NCBI GenBank assembly: GCA_964604675.1
Contig: CAZSAT010000019.1
Span: forward strand, 17,956-81,955
Direction of reading: 5' to 3'
From: CAZSAT01 sp964604675
GTDB taxonomy: Bacteria > Myxococcota_A > UBA796 > CAJQPC01
Length of the DNA stretch: 64,000 nucleotides
In this document: one piece after another, positions 50,269 to 59,334 of the stretch
How the letters are laid out: every line of letters begins with the position of its first letter
How positions within the stretch are numbered: the stretch's first letter is position 1
Position numbers and translations under genes: made by a program
The notes under the pieces: model-generated
The model's input: the letters and a program-made list of their open reading frames with translations, nothing else
The model's database searches: none
Told to the model about the DNA's origin: nothing

Positions 50269-51236
50269 TCGCGATGCTGTTGTTCCTGATGGTCCCGGCC
50301 CACGCCCAGGACGTGGTCGTCACGCTGCCCTGGCTGGGGGCCATCACCTCGGAGTTGGCGCCGGACGCCGAGGTCACCGTGCTCGCGGCCGGGACCGAAG
50401 ATCCGCACTACCTGTCCCCCACCCCTGCGCTCATGGCCCAGGTCGGCCAGGCCGACCTCTACGTGGAGAACGGTCTGAACCTGGAGCTCTGGTCCGCTCG
50501 TCTGCTGGACGGGGCCGGCAACCCGTCGATCCGGCGGGGCCAGAGTGGGCATGTCTGGGCGTCCGAGGGCGTTCCGCGTCTCGAGGTGCCCACCACGCTC
50601 ACCCGGGCCGAGGGCGATCTGCACCCGGAGGGCAACCCGCACCTGTGGCTCGACCCCTTGAACTGGCCACAGGTCGCCGACAACATCGCCGCCGGCCTCG
50701 GGCGCATCGATCCCGGCAAGGCCGAGGCGTACGCCGCGCGCGCGGAGGAGTTCCGGGACGCCACGTGGGAGCGCCTGTTCGGCGCCGATCTCGTGGCCTT
50801 CATGGGCGGCGACCTGCTCGCACGGCTGGCGCAGGGCGGGCAGCTCCTGCCCTTCCTCGAGCAGAAGGGCCTGGAAGACCGCCTCGGCGGCTGGCTGGCC
50901 GCTGGACGCTCGCTGCGCGGGCAACCGGTCGTCTTCTACCACCAGAGCTGGGTCTACTTCGTGGAGCGCTTCGGGATGGAGGTGGTCGGCTACGTGGAGG
51001 ACCGACCGGGCATCTCGCCGAGCGCCGCGCACAAGCAGGAGCTGTCGGCTGCGATGACCGCGGCTGGCGCCACGGTCATCGGCATCAGCAGCTACTACGA
51101 CGACCGGCTGGCGCAGGCGCTGGCGGCAGAGACCGGGGCGCGGGTGGCTCCGCTCGCCGGCGACCTGGGCGCGCTCGACGGTGTCGACTCGCTCCAGGCC
51201 TTGATCGACCAACTGCTCGAGGCACTGGGTGGCTGA
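50265..51236 (+). CDS. znuA: Zinc/manganese ABC transporter substrate-binding protein (ZnuA-like)
   Basis: A 323-residue periplasmic cluster A-1 binding protein. Signal peptide 1-14. The metal ligands expected in this family are visible: His48 (EDPHYLSP), His126 (GNPHLWLDP) and His226 (VFYHQSWV), with the fourth acid in SSYYDDRLAQA. The His-rich loop of many ZnuA proteins is absent. The ATG overlaps the porin-like gene stop. It delivers metal to the permease encoded next, whose GTG lies 8 bases inside this gene. Confidence 0.88.
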   Translation: MIAMLLFLMVPAHAQDVVVTLPWLGAITSELAPDAEVTVLAAGTEDPHYLSPTPALMAQVGQADLYVENGLNLELWSARLLDGAGNPSIRRGQSGHVWASEGVPRLEVPTTLTRAEGDLHPEGNPHLWLDPLNWPQVADNIAAGLGRIDPGKAEAYAARAEEFRDATWERLFGADLVAFMGGDLLARLAQGGQLLPFLEQKGLEDRLGGWLAAGRSLRGQPVVFYHQSWVYFVERFGMEVVGYVEDRPGISPSAAHKQELSAAMTAAGATVIGISSYYDDRLAQALAAETGARVAPLAGDLGALDGVDSLQALIDQLLEALGG

Positions 51237-52524
51237 TCTCACGTGGCTGGTGGCGCCCACCGTCGCTTGCCTGCTCATGGTGGGCGCGTTGGGCTGGTTC
51301 GGCCTCCACGTGCTCCAGCGCGGGGTCATCTTCGTGGACCTCGCGCTCGCGCAGGTCGCGGCCCTGGGCACCACCTGGGCCGTGTTCCTGGGGCACGAGC
51401 CCGACGCACCGCTGGCGTACGCCACCGCTCTGGTGTTCACCGCCATCGGCTCGGTGGCCTTTGCGGTGGCTCGGCACTTCGAGGACCGCGTGCCGCAGGA
51501 GGCGATCATCGGCATCGCCTACGCGGTCAGCGCGGGGGCGGGGGCGCTGGTGATCGAGCTGGCGAGTGACCCCCACGGCGCCGAGAAGCTGCAGCACCTC
51601 ATGGTCGGGAACGTGGTCTGGGTGACCTGGACGGAGATCGCCGCCATGGCGGCGGTCATCACCGTCGTGGGGTTGGGGAGCTTCCTGGCGCGGAGGCCGC
51701 TGCTGCTGGTCAGCTTCGAGCCCGAGCGCGCGAGCCGCGAGCTCCATGTCGCGCTCTGGGATCTCGCCTTCTACCTGGGCTTCGGGCTGGTGATCACCGC
51801 CGTGGTGCACGTCGCGGGGGTGCTGCTGATCTTCTCGCTCCTGATCATCCCGGCGGTCATCGCGCGGCTGTTCGTGGACGGGGTCGGACCTCGCCTGGCC
51901 ACCGGCTGGGCCATCGGCGCGCTGGTGTCGGTGGGCGGGGTAGCCGTGAGCTACTCCGTCTCCGCCGGCCCGGTGATCGTCACCCTCCTGGGTTTCACGC
52001 TTCTGGCGAGCCTGGGCGGGTGGGCGGTGTGGCGCTCCAAGGCCCGGGCGGCGACGGCCGGCAGGCTGGTGGGCGCGCTGGCAGTGACCGCCGCGGCCGT
52101 TGGGGGCTTCGCGCTCGTCCCCGAACCCCACGAGCACGAAGAGCACGAGCACGAGCACGTGGGCCACGACCACGACGAGCACGCCGAGCTGGACCCGGTC
52201 CAGCGAGAGGCCGCGTACCGGAACGCCGACAGGAGCAGCCTGCTCGCGGCGCTCGACACCGAGACCGACGAGAGCCTCCGCCTGCTGATCGGCTCCGCCC
52301 TGACCCGAGCCGGCGAGCGCAAGGGCCTCGACGTGCTCGCCGCGACCTGCGCGAGCGACGTGCCCTTCCTCCGCCTCGAGGCCCACGACCGCTTGGCGCT
52401 GATCGCCGGGGACGACGCCCCCGCCTACGACCCCTTCGAGGGGCCGGACACGGGGGCGTGGGCGGCCTGGGTGGCGGGCGCGGAGGGCTGGGAGGTTGGC
52501 GCCCGGCAGGTCACGCTGCCCTGA
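51229..52524 (+). CDS. znuB: ZnuB-type permease with His-rich C-terminal extension
   Basis: A 431-residue ABC permease of the ZnuB/MntB (ABC-3) family: residues 1-270 have about eight helices, with FVDLALAQVAALG and GVLLIFSLLIIPAVIA typical of the family. After a last hydrophobic stretch (281-297) comes HEHEEHEHEHVGHDHDEH (301-318), with 8 His in 18 residues, then about 110 residues of short helices resembling HEAT-like repeats. Normal ZnuB ends near residue 270, so this is an extension or fusion. GTG start inside znuA. No znuC ATPase gene is seen beside it. Confidence 0.85.
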   Translation: MADLTWLVAPTVACLLMVGALGWFGLHVLQRGVIFVDLALAQVAALGTTWAVFLGHEPDAPLAYATALVFTAIGSVAFAVARHFEDRVPQEAIIGIAYAVSAGAGALVIELASDPHGAEKLQHLMVGNVVWVTWTEIAAMAAVITVVGLGSFLARRPLLLVSFEPERASRELHVALWDLAFYLGFGLVITAVVHVAGVLLIFSLLIIPAVIARLFVDGVGPRLATGWAIGALVSVGGVAVSYSVSAGPVIVTLLGFTLLASLGGWAVWRSKARAATAGRLVGALAVTAAAVGGFALVPEPHEHEEHEHEHVGHDHDEHAELDPVQREAAYRNADRSSLLAALDTETDESLRLLIGSALTRAGERKGLDVLAATCASDVPFLRLEAHDRLALIAGDDAPAYDPFEGPDTGAWAAWVAGAEGWEVGARQVTLP

Positions 52525-52536
52525 GCCAGCCGGTCG

Positions 52537-52932
52537 CTACGTCAGCGACATCGCCGGCTGCCGCCCGGCGACGGAGCCTCGGGCGTCCTTGAGCAGGTAC
52601 GAGGCCACCGCCAGCGCAGCCAACACCAGTGTCGGAGCCGACATCGCCAGGCCATCGCCCACGAAGAGGTGCGACGCGAAGGCGCCACTCATCGCGAACA
52701 CGATGCCTGCGTAGGCCCACTCCTTCACCCGGGCGAGCCCCGGCGCGAGCAGAGCGATCGCCGCGCCCAGGTACCAGACCCCCAGGATGTTCATCAGGTA
52801 GGTCGGATAGCCGAGGTGCTCCATGCTCTGCACCAGCGGCTCGGCGCCTGAGAGCTTGCCCGCAGCGCTGCCGAACAGGGCGAGGGACAGGAGGCCGGTG
52901 GTGGCCCAGTAGCCGAGGGTCTTGCCGTTCAT
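52537..52932 (-). CDS. DoxX-family membrane protein
   Basis: A 131-residue protein with four predicted helices. The N-terminal GYWATTGLLSLALFGSAAGKLSG and NILGVWYLGAAIALLAPGLARVKEWAYAG match the DoxX/DoxX-like pattern. DoxX proteins act in thiosulfate or quinone redox in some species, but most members are uncharacterised. AAGGAG precedes the ATG. It is divergent from a LysR-type regulator (59 bases between starts), the usual layout for regulator and target. Confidence 0.8.
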   Translation of the reverse strand: MNGKTLGYWATTGLLSLALFGSAAGKLSGAEPLVQSMEHLGYPTYLMNILGVWYLGAAIALLAPGLARVKEWAYAGIVFAMSGAFASHLFVGDGLAMSAPTLVLAALAVASYLLKDARGSVAGRQPAMSLT

Positions 52933-52991
52933 GGGGGTTCTCCTTGCTGCACCCCCAAGGTAGGCGCGCGCTGATATGAACGGAATGGGAG

Positions 52992-53936
52992 ATGATGACC
53001 ATCACCTGCCAACAAAGCGTGCATATGGATCTTCCCGAGACCGCAGAGCTCCAAGCGCTGGTCGCGACCGTGCAGGCCGGCTCCATCTCCGGCGCGGCGC
53101 GCGAGTTGTCCGTTCCGCGCGCGACCGTCAGCCGCCGACTCGCGCGGCTCGAGGAGCGCGTCAGTGCGCGCCTGCTGCGACGAACCACCCGGCGCCTGCG
53201 CCTCACCGACGCCGGAGAGGAGCTGTACGCACATGCGCGCGCCATCGTTGGCGCGGTGGAACAGGCCACCCGCACCGTGAGCCTCCAGGACGACACGCCG
53301 CGGGGCTTGCTGCGTGTGTCGGTGCCCCCGCTCGAGGCGGGCGGGCTTCGGGACAGCCTGCTCGACTTCGCCCTGCGCTACCCGGAGGTTCAGCTCGAGG
53401 TGCAGGCCACCACCCGCCACGTCGACCTGGTGGCAGGCAACATCGACGTCGGCTGGAGGGCAGGGCCCACCCTGGACCCCGCCCTGATCGCGCGCCGGCT
53501 CGCCTCCTCGGAGCTGTGGGCGGTCGCGACACCCGCCTACCTTGAGCGCTCCGGCCGGCTGACGAAGGTCGAAGAGCTCGTCGAGCACGCATGCCTGGTG
53601 GGCTTCGAGCGCGGCGAACGGCCGGCCACGCGATGGCCACTCCTGGACGGCGGACGAGCGCGCGTGCGGGTGAGGCTGGCATCCAACGATCTGGGGCTGC
53701 TGCTCGGCGCCGTCCAAGCGGATCAAGGGGTGGCTCTGTTGCCGGCGGGCGCGGTTCGGTCCGATGTGGAGGGCGGCCGCCTCGAGCGGGTGCTGCCGGG
53801 GCTGGTGGGTGCGCGCACCGACATCTCGCTGGTCTTCCTCGAGCGGCGGCTCATGAAGCCTGCCCTGCGTGCCTTCCTCGAGCACGCGGTCGCCTGGTGG
53901 AAGGACCACCCGCCGGAGGGATTCGGCCGCCGCTGA
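52992..53936 (+). CDS. LysR-family transcriptional regulator
   Basis: A 314-residue LysR protein: an N-terminal winged helix (ALVATVQAGSISGAARELSVPRATVSRRLARLEERVSARLLRRTTRRL, split by loops) and a substrate-binding domain of about 200 residues. It resembles the LysR branch that acts on divergent neighbours, here doxX. The start is unclear: the tandem ATG at 52992/52995 follows GGGAG very closely, and ATG 53025 (MDLPETAEL) has no Shine-Dalgarno. The helix-turn-helix begins at about residue 18. Confidence 0.85.
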   Translation: MMTITCQQSVHMDLPETAELQALVATVQAGSISGAARELSVPRATVSRRLARLEERVSARLLRRTTRRLRLTDAGEELYAHARAIVGAVEQATRTVSLQDDTPRGLLRVSVPPLEAGGLRDSLLDFALRYPEVQLEVQATTRHVDLVAGNIDVGWRAGPTLDPALIARRLASSELWAVATPAYLERSGRLTKVEELVEHACLVGFERGERPATRWPLLDGGRARVRVRLASNDLGLLLGAVQADQGVALLPAGAVRSDVEGGRLERVLPGLVGARTDISLVFLERRLMKPALRAFLEHAVAWWKDHPPEGFGRR

Positions 53937-54006
53937 CCTGGGGTGCACCGGGCTGCACACGCCTGCACACGCCGTCGGGGTAGGACTCCATCAACCCGGA
54001 GGCCCC

Positions 54007-54783
54007 ATGTCCCGCCTGTTCCTTCCCATCGTTCTCCTGAGCGGCTGCTACGAGTTCGAGGGGGACCGAGGGGTGCTCGGCTTCGTCAGCAACCTGGTCG
54101 ATCCCAGCCACCCAGACGGCTGGTCGCCCGAGGTACCCATCGCGGCCGGCACCGATGCGACCTTCCTGCCGGTGAAGCGCCTCGGACTCAGCGACGAGGA
54201 AGAGGAGGCGCTGGGCCCCATCCAGGTGACCGGCAGCGCACGCGGTCTCGACGAGCGCTGGACGGATGGGCCCGAGCTGACCGTGACCGGCTCGCACGGC
54301 CAGGACGGCGTGGTCCGGTACCGCGGGGAGCTGCGCGACCACTTCTCGGTCGCCTTCACCGAGGTGGAGGAGCTCGTGGTGGGCGAGCCGCTGGTGATGC
54401 TGGCCGATTCGATGGTGAAGCCGGACGAGCTGTGGATGCTGGAGGGCGCCTCGATCGACCTGGTGGCGGCGGCGTACGGCGCTGACGGCGCCGTCGGCTT
54501 TGCCGTGAGCGACCTGCTCGTGGAGGGCGCCGAGCCGACCGAGAGCGGCCTCCGGGTGCTGGCGGACCACGACCGGGTGGTCCGGCTGGAGCTCATGGGC
54601 GCCGTCCGCGAGCTCCCCGTGCACGTGCTGCAGCCCGAGGATCTCGTGGCGACCCTGCGGATCGAGCACCCCATCGAGCTCGGCGACGACACCCTCACGC
54701 TCGTGCGCGAGGTGGGGCTCGCGCGCGACGGCGCGCTGGTCCTGTTGCCGGACTCGCCAGCGGTGATCGAGCAGGCCCCGTGA
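54007..54783 (+). CDS. Hypothetical lipoprotein, 258 aa
   Basis: Lipobox LLSGC (Cys14). The mature part is two or three beta-sandwich-like modules (DATFLPVKRLGLSDEEEE; LTVTGSHGQDGVVRYRGEL; LVRLELMGAVRELPVHVL). No recognised family. GGAGG lies 6 bases before the ATG. It converges with the next lipoprotein gene across a 15-base gap that holds the palindrome GCGGGCCCGC. Confidence 0.7.
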   Translation: MSRLFLPIVLLSGCYEFEGDRGVLGFVSNLVDPSHPDGWSPEVPIAAGTDATFLPVKRLGLSDEEEEALGPIQVTGSARGLDERWTDGPELTVTGSHGQDGVVRYRGELRDHFSVAFTEVEELVVGEPLVMLADSMVKPDELWMLEGASIDLVAAAYGADGAVGFAVSDLLVEGAEPTESGLRVLADHDRVVRLELMGAVRELPVHVLQPEDLVATLRIEHPIELGDDTLTLVREVGLARDGALVLLPDSPAVIEQAP

Positions 54784-54784
54784 C

Positions 54785-54794
54785 GCGGGCCCGC
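54785..54794. terminator. GC palindrome in a convergent gap
   Basis: GCGGGCCCGC lies between two convergent stops. With no loop and no U-tract it is only a weak terminator candidate. Confidence 0.2.
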
Positions 54795-54798
54795 TGTG

Positions 54799-55761
54799 CT
54801 ACTGGTCGACGCAGATCTGGAACTCGACGTCGCACTCCTGGCCCTTCGGGCAGTCCTCGTCGGTGAGGCACGGCGTGAAGTTCGCCACGTCCACCTCGAC
54901 CTCCCGCGGCGAGGACACGACGAGATCCATGCAGCCTTCGCCGACCTCGGCCTTGTCGGCGGTGCGGCGCCAGATGAAGCCCTGCGGGAACCCGGTGACA
55001 CCCCCCGCCACCATCTGCGCCATCACCTTGCCCGGGATGGTGCCCGACCCGGTGTCCTCCCAGGTGCAGGCCAGCGTGAGCGGCGTGCTGCCATGCAGGT
55101 CGATGCGCACCTTCACCACGATGTCGGACCGCACCACGCTCGCCGTGGGCGGATCCCAGGTGATGATCGTGTCCACCCCATCCTCCACGAACCACCCGTC
55201 CCCGAGGCCGGCCAGAGGCTCGACACCCACGCCGTGGAGCGTGACCGGTCCATACGTGCCCGCCGGCATGCGCAACGCGATCAGCTCACCGCCGGTGAAC
55301 GCGGGATGGGCCAGCGACGTGTCGTAGTACGTGTAGCCGGGGGTCACGGGTTCCATGGCCACGTCGGTGCCGAGGCCCCCGATCGACACCGTGCCCAGGT
55401 CCTGGTTCGACGGGTACGGCAGGCAGTTTCCCTCGAAGTCGCACACGTAGCCCGCGTCGCAGCCCCCATCGCAGTAGGCGAGGTTCTGCCGCCAGAGCAC
55501 GCAGCCGTTGTCTTCGAGGATGTTCTCGAGCACGCTCTCGGGCACCACGCCGTCCGACACGGCGCCCTCCACGTTCGAGAGATCCTCGTAGACCTCGACC
55601 ACGAAGCCACCGTAGTCGTCCTCCAGCGCGCAGGTCCCGTCCAGCCCAACGGTGTCGGGATCGACCTGATCGGCCGTGTCGTCAGCCGACACCTGTGTGT
55701 CGTCACCCGTCTCCGACGGGGCCTCCCCCTTGCAAGCCAGGCCGAGCATGAGCCACACCAC
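54799..55761 (-). CDS. Lipoprotein with acidic spacer and Cys-rich C-terminal motif, 320 aa
   Basis: Lipobox LGLAC (Cys10), then an acidic spacer (DDTQVSADDTADQVDPDT). A Cys-rich block CDGGCDAGYVCDFEGNC (about residues 115-131) resembles short disulfide modules. A beta-sandwich domain follows and the end is CLTDEDCPKGQECDVEFQIC, again a Cys-knot-like motif common in myxobacterial secreted proteins. The GTG has GGAGG 5 bases upstream. It starts head-to-head with the next gene; their starts are 53 bases apart. Confidence 0.7.
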   Translation of the reverse strand: MVWLMLGLACKGEAPSETGDDTQVSADDTADQVDPDTVGLDGTCALEDDYGGFVVEVYEDLSNVEGAVSDGVVPESVLENILEDNGCVLWRQNLAYCDGGCDAGYVCDFEGNCLPYPSNQDLGTVSIGGLGTDVAMEPVTPGYTYYDTSLAHPAFTGGELIALRMPAGTYGPVTLHGVGVEPLAGLGDGWFVEDGVDTIITWDPPTASVVRSDIVVKVRIDLHGSTPLTLACTWEDTGSGTIPGKVMAQMVAGGVTGFPQGFIWRRTADKAEVGEGCMDLVVSSPREVEVDVANFTPCLTDEDCPKGQECDVEFQICVDQ

Positions 55762-55813
55762 GAACACCTCCAGCGGAGAGCATGGCACGGTGCGGCGGGG
55801 GCGAGCCCATGGC

Positions 55814-56962
55814 ATGCTCGGCGGCATGCTCCTGCTCCACGCCGCCTGCGCTCCACCGCCCGTGGAGAGCACCGTGCCCTGCGCCGCGAGTCAGGCGTGC
55901 ATCGACGGCGGCGAGGCCCACGACCCCTTCACCGACCAGGATCCCGAGACCACGCCCGTGGACGCGAACGACACGGCCGATCCGGCACCCGTCGGCGACA
56001 CGGAGGACCCGGATCCCGTCGAGGACCCGGACGTCTGCACCACGGTGACCTTCGTCGAGGAAGACCGGACCATCGACCTCACCAACGCGCTGACGAAGGG
56101 CCTGCTGGTGCAGCTGGAGGAACCCGGCACGCTGGAGGTCTGCCCCGGCACCTGGTTCGCCCAACTGCACAGCTCCAGCGAGGTCGTGGTCGCTGGACTC
56201 GGCCACACGCGCGAACAGACCGTGCTCTCCGGCGGCGAACAGGTCCCAGTGTTCACGGTGCACGGCGGCTCGTTGACCGCACGCAACCTGGTGGTCGACC
56301 GCGGCGCGGCCTGGACCGATGGCAGCTACGGCGCCGGCGGCGGGCTCCGGTGCGAGGCGGCGCGCGTCACGCTCTCGAACGTGACGCTGTCGCAGAACCA
56401 GGCCTACGACGGGGGTGCCGGGCTGGTCGGGCCGGGCTGCGAGCTGACCGTGACCCACGCCGACATCGTGGACAACGTCGCGACCGACGACGGGGGCGCG
56501 TTCCGAGTGTCCGACGGCGGCCTGGCCCGCTTCGAGGACGTGCGCTTCGCCGGCAACGCGGCGCGGGACGGCGGCGCGCTCGCCATCTTCGAGGGCCGCG
56601 TCGAGGTCACCACGAGCCTGTTCGAGGACAACACGGCCGGCGACTACGGGGGCGCGCTGTCCAACTGGTATGGCCAGCTCCAGATCGGGTCGAGCGTGCT
56701 CCAGGAGAACCAGGCCCGCTTCGGGGGTGGGCTGTCGCTGGCGGGCACCACGGCGCTCGAGCGTGTGGTGCTGCAACGCCACGACGCGGAGCAGGGCGGC
56801 GCCATCCTCTTCCACGACATCGGACGCCTGGAGGGCCGGCACACCAGCTTCTCGGACAACGCCCCGGACGACGTCGCGGTGCAGGGAAGCTCCCAGAGCT
56901 ACACCTGGTCGGACGCCTCCAACTTCGCCTGCGACGGAGGGCAGTGCCTGGCCGAGCCATGA
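55814..56962 (+). CDS. Right-handed beta-helix lipoprotein (Pmp/GGA-repeat type)
   Basis: A 382-residue lipoprotein (HAAC) with an acidic Asp/Pro spacer (DTADPAPVGDTEDPDPVED). The body is a parallel beta-helix with GGA turns: DGGAGLVGPGCELTVTHADI, DDGGAFRVSDGGLARFEDV, DGGALAIFEGRVEVTTS, YGGALSNWYGQLQIGSS, FGGGLSLAGTTALERV and QGGAILFHDIGRLEG, as in polymorphic outer-membrane or pectate-lyase-like families. Likely surface exposed. The ATG at 55814 or 55826 may be used; no clear Shine-Dalgarno. Confidence 0.75.
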   Translation: MLGGMLLLHAACAPPPVESTVPCAASQACIDGGEAHDPFTDQDPETTPVDANDTADPAPVGDTEDPDPVEDPDVCTTVTFVEEDRTIDLTNALTKGLLVQLEEPGTLEVCPGTWFAQLHSSSEVVVAGLGHTREQTVLSGGEQVPVFTVHGGSLTARNLVVDRGAAWTDGSYGAGGGLRCEAARVTLSNVTLSQNQAYDGGAGLVGPGCELTVTHADIVDNVATDDGGAFRVSDGGLARFEDVRFAGNAARDGGALAIFEGRVEVTTSLFEDNTAGDYGGALSNWYGQLQIGSSVLQENQARFGGGLSLAGTTALERVVLQRHDAEQGGAILFHDIGRLEGRHTSFSDNAPDDVAVQGSSQSYTWSDASNFACDGGQCLAEP

Positions 56963-56987
56963 CAGTGACTCATCTCTGAGTTACCCT
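56959..56987 (+). promoter_or_regulatory. Putative leaderless promoter of the LamB-like gene
   Basis: ATGACA (56959-56964), a 17-base spacer and TACCCT (56982-56987), then 7 bases to the ATG at 56995. One of the best promoter matches in the window. Confidence 0.5.
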
Positions 56988-56994
56988 CTGCTTC

Positions 56995-58449
56995 ATGCTC
57001 CTCGTCGCCCTGCTCAACCAGCCAGCGCTCGCGTCCGGCGCGGAGATCGGCGGCTACTTCCGGGTGATGACCCGGCCCGACTTCCAGGGCGGTGACGGCA
57101 AGCTGGGGTACTGGAACCTCTACGGCCGGCTGCTCAACGAGGGCCCCTACGCCACGGTCGAGATGAAGCTCCCGATCCTGGAGCAGCGACCGGCCTCCAG
57201 CGAGGTGTGGACCTCGGTGCACATGAAGGTCGAGGGAGGCTCGGTGGGCAACGCCGACAGCGGGAACGGCAACCTGTCGAACTTCCGCATGTCGCAGCTC
57301 TACGCCGAGGCCGGCAACGTGCTGCTGGACCGCGTCACCTGGCGCGTCGGTTCCCTGGAGACCTACTTCGGCGACCTCGGCCTCTACGACATGCGTCCGA
57401 CCACCTTGTTCCAGGACACGGTCGGCCTGAGCGCCCGCTACCGGGACGAGCGCGCCGAGCTGCTCCTCGGCTTCGGCGACGCCGGCTACGCCCTGCGCGG
57501 CAGCGAGTACATGACCGTGTTCAGCCCCGGCGCGAGCGCCCGGTTCCAGCTCGGACGTCATGTGCAGCTCGGCCTGGGTGGCCAGCTCTACCACGAGCCC
57601 GAGGTCACCGGAAACCGCTACGCACCCCACAGCACGCCCGGCCTGGACTACGAGGACGTCCTCCGCGGCGAGGTCGTGCAGTCCTTCCTCGAGGACAACC
57701 CGGGCGAAGCCATCGCCTTCCCCGACCCGGAGCCCACCTCCAACACCTCGTACAAGGCGGTCGCCACCTTCGGCTTCGGCGGCTTCGGCCCCCTGGTGTG
57801 GAACAGCGTGCAGGCCAGCTACCAGCTCGTGCACCCCGACAACTTCGTCGACGAAACCTACGAAGGCGAGACCTACACGCTGTACGTCACCGAGCTCACC
57901 GACGAACGCAGCGTGCTGGTCGTCGGCGACGAGGTGCAACTCCAGCTGATCCCCGGGCGCCTGGACATGGCGCTGGCCGGCCTCTGGGGCCTGCACCAGG
58001 ACGGCGACAACGCCATCGCACCGTCGAGCGACGCGCGCAGCTACGCGTCCGCGGTCGCCCGGATCCAGACCTACCTCTCGCCCACGGTGCACCTCTTGAT
58101 CGAGTCCAGCCTGGCCCGGGAGATCAGCACCAACGGGAACACCTACCGGAACCACCAGGACTCGATCTTCGAGAACGATGCGGGCGCCAGCGACCCGCGC
58201 GGACTCGAGTACGGCGACAGCGACACCCGGGACACGTGGCAGGGCAAGGCCGGCTTCGTGCTCAACCCCCTGGGCCCGGGCATCTACACCCGTCCATCGC
58301 TGCGGCTGCTCTACGGCCTGCAACACTCCACGCAGAACAACGCCTTCGGCAACTCCTTCGTCGAGGACCTCGACCAGTACAACGAGTTCGGGAACGTCGA
58401 GCGCCACTGGCACCATGTGCTGGCGCTGGAGACGGAGGTCTGGTTCTGA
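56995..58449 (+). CDS. Maltoporin (LamB)-like outer-membrane channel
   Basis: A 484-residue exported barrel. A short signal (1-14) and then the LamB-like opening IGGYFRVMTRPDFQGGDGK, YGRLLNEGPYATVEMKLP and FQDTVGLSARYRDERAELLLG, and the C-terminal HHVLALETEVWF, ending in Phe as outer-membrane proteins do. Maltoporins take up maltodextrins. A GH13 amylase gene lies about 2.3 kb downstream, which supports oligosaccharide uptake, though no ABC transporter is here. TGATG link to the next lipoprotein gene. Confidence 0.78.
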   Translation: MLLVALLNQPALASGAEIGGYFRVMTRPDFQGGDGKLGYWNLYGRLLNEGPYATVEMKLPILEQRPASSEVWTSVHMKVEGGSVGNADSGNGNLSNFRMSQLYAEAGNVLLDRVTWRVGSLETYFGDLGLYDMRPTTLFQDTVGLSARYRDERAELLLGFGDAGYALRGSEYMTVFSPGASARFQLGRHVQLGLGGQLYHEPEVTGNRYAPHSTPGLDYEDVLRGEVVQSFLEDNPGEAIAFPDPEPTSNTSYKAVATFGFGGFGPLVWNSVQASYQLVHPDNFVDETYEGETYTLYVTELTDERSVLVVGDEVQLQLIPGRLDMALAGLWGLHQDGDNAIAPSSDARSYASAVARIQTYLSPTVHLLIESSLAREISTNGNTYRNHQDSIFENDAGASDPRGLEYGDSDTRDTWQGKAGFVLNPLGPGIYTRPSLRLLYGLQHSTQNNAFGNSFVEDLDQYNEFGNVERHWHHVLALETEVWF

Positions 58450-58973
58450 TGCTGTGGCTCGTACTCGGATGCCTCGCCCGGCAGGACGTCGTGAAGGCCA
58501 CGACGCCGCTGCCGACCGTGGTCGCCCCCGTCATGGGCTACCTCGATCGGCGAACGGTCGAGGCCGCCCCCGACGGGCTGATCGAGGCTCTGGTCGGAGA
58601 GCTGGAGCTGCGCGGGCTACCGCCGACCGTGGTCGGCGCCGACCGCTGGGCCGAGAGCTTCGAGGCCAAGCGCAACACCACCCACCGGCTCGAGATGCTC
58701 GGCGACGCCGTCGGAGGCTCGAACCTCGTGCTGCTCGTGGAGACCCACGCCACCTACTTCAGCCAGATGAACGGCCGCTACCGCTGGACGGTCGAGGTGG
58801 TCGCCACGGTGGCTCCCGCCAACGCCACCGACGGCGCGCTGAGCAGCAGCTTCGCGGTGCCCGTCTTCCTGGACTTCTACCACCAGCGCGAGACCGAGGC
58901 GGTCGGAGCCGCGGCGGCGGTGGTCGCCCGGAACGTGGGGGCTCTGCTGGACGAGTACCTGGGCGGACTCTGA
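58449..58973 (+). CDS. Small lipoprotein, 174 aa
   Basis: Lipobox LVLGC (Cys8). The rest is a compact alpha/beta domain (VVAPVMGYLDRRTVEAAPDG; GSNLVLLVETHATYFSQMNG) with a predicted C-terminal helix. No family recognised. The ATG shares a base with the LamB-like gene stop (TGATG), so it is probably co-expressed and may assist the porin. Confidence 0.65.
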   Translation: MLWLVLGCLARQDVVKATTPLPTVVAPVMGYLDRRTVEAAPDGLIEALVGELELRGLPPTVVGADRWAESFEAKRNTTHRLEMLGDAVGGSNLVLLVETHATYFSQMNGRYRWTVEVVATVAPANATDGALSSSFAVPVFLDFYHQRETEAVGAAAAVVARNVGALLDEYLGGL

Positions 58974-58980
58974 GGGAGGC

Positions 58981-59226
58981 TCAGTACCGCCGGCGGAAGG
59001 TCAGGTCTTGCTCGATGACCATGGCCCCCAGGCTGGTGAGCGCGTCCTCCGCCTGCTCGTTGGCCCCTGGACGCAGCAACAACACGTGTTCGCCCGAGTC
59101 GTCGATGATCACCCGCTGGTGCTGTGACACCGCTTCTCGCAGGACCTCTGCGGCGCGGTGCTCGAACTCGACTCGGCTGATCGTCTTGGTGGTCAAACAG
59201 GGCATCCGGGTGCTGGGCCCGCTCAT
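58981..59226 (-). CDS. Phd/YefM-like antitoxin without a visible toxin
   Basis: An 81-residue protein with the Phd-like N-terminal pattern KTISRVEFEHRAAEVLREAV followed by QHQRVIIDDSGEHVLLL, as in type II antitoxins that bind DNA. The C-terminal tail, where such antitoxins contact toxin, is short. I see no toxin gene beside it; the adjacent gene upstream is an M28 peptidase. The ATG at 59226 or the one 7 codons later. Possibly a solitary regulator. Confidence 0.55.
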   Translation of the reverse strand: MSGPSTRMPCLTTKTISRVEFEHRAAEVLREAVSQHQRVIIDDSGEHVLLLRPGANEQAEDALTSLGAMVIEQDLTFRRRY

Positions 59227-59334
59227 CCTACGAGTGCCGGCTGCTCGTCCACAAGTGCGCCAGTCCACGCAACGGGCGGTGTCCCGCGCAAAGCGCAGAC
59301 GCCGCCACGATCTCACGGGACGATCACCCGGCGA

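Noticed and set aside
52976..53005. LysR T-N11-A operator between doxX and the regulator
   Set aside because: TGATGACCATCA is a short imperfect palindrome that falls at the regulator start codons; no convincing T-N11-A site could be fixed.
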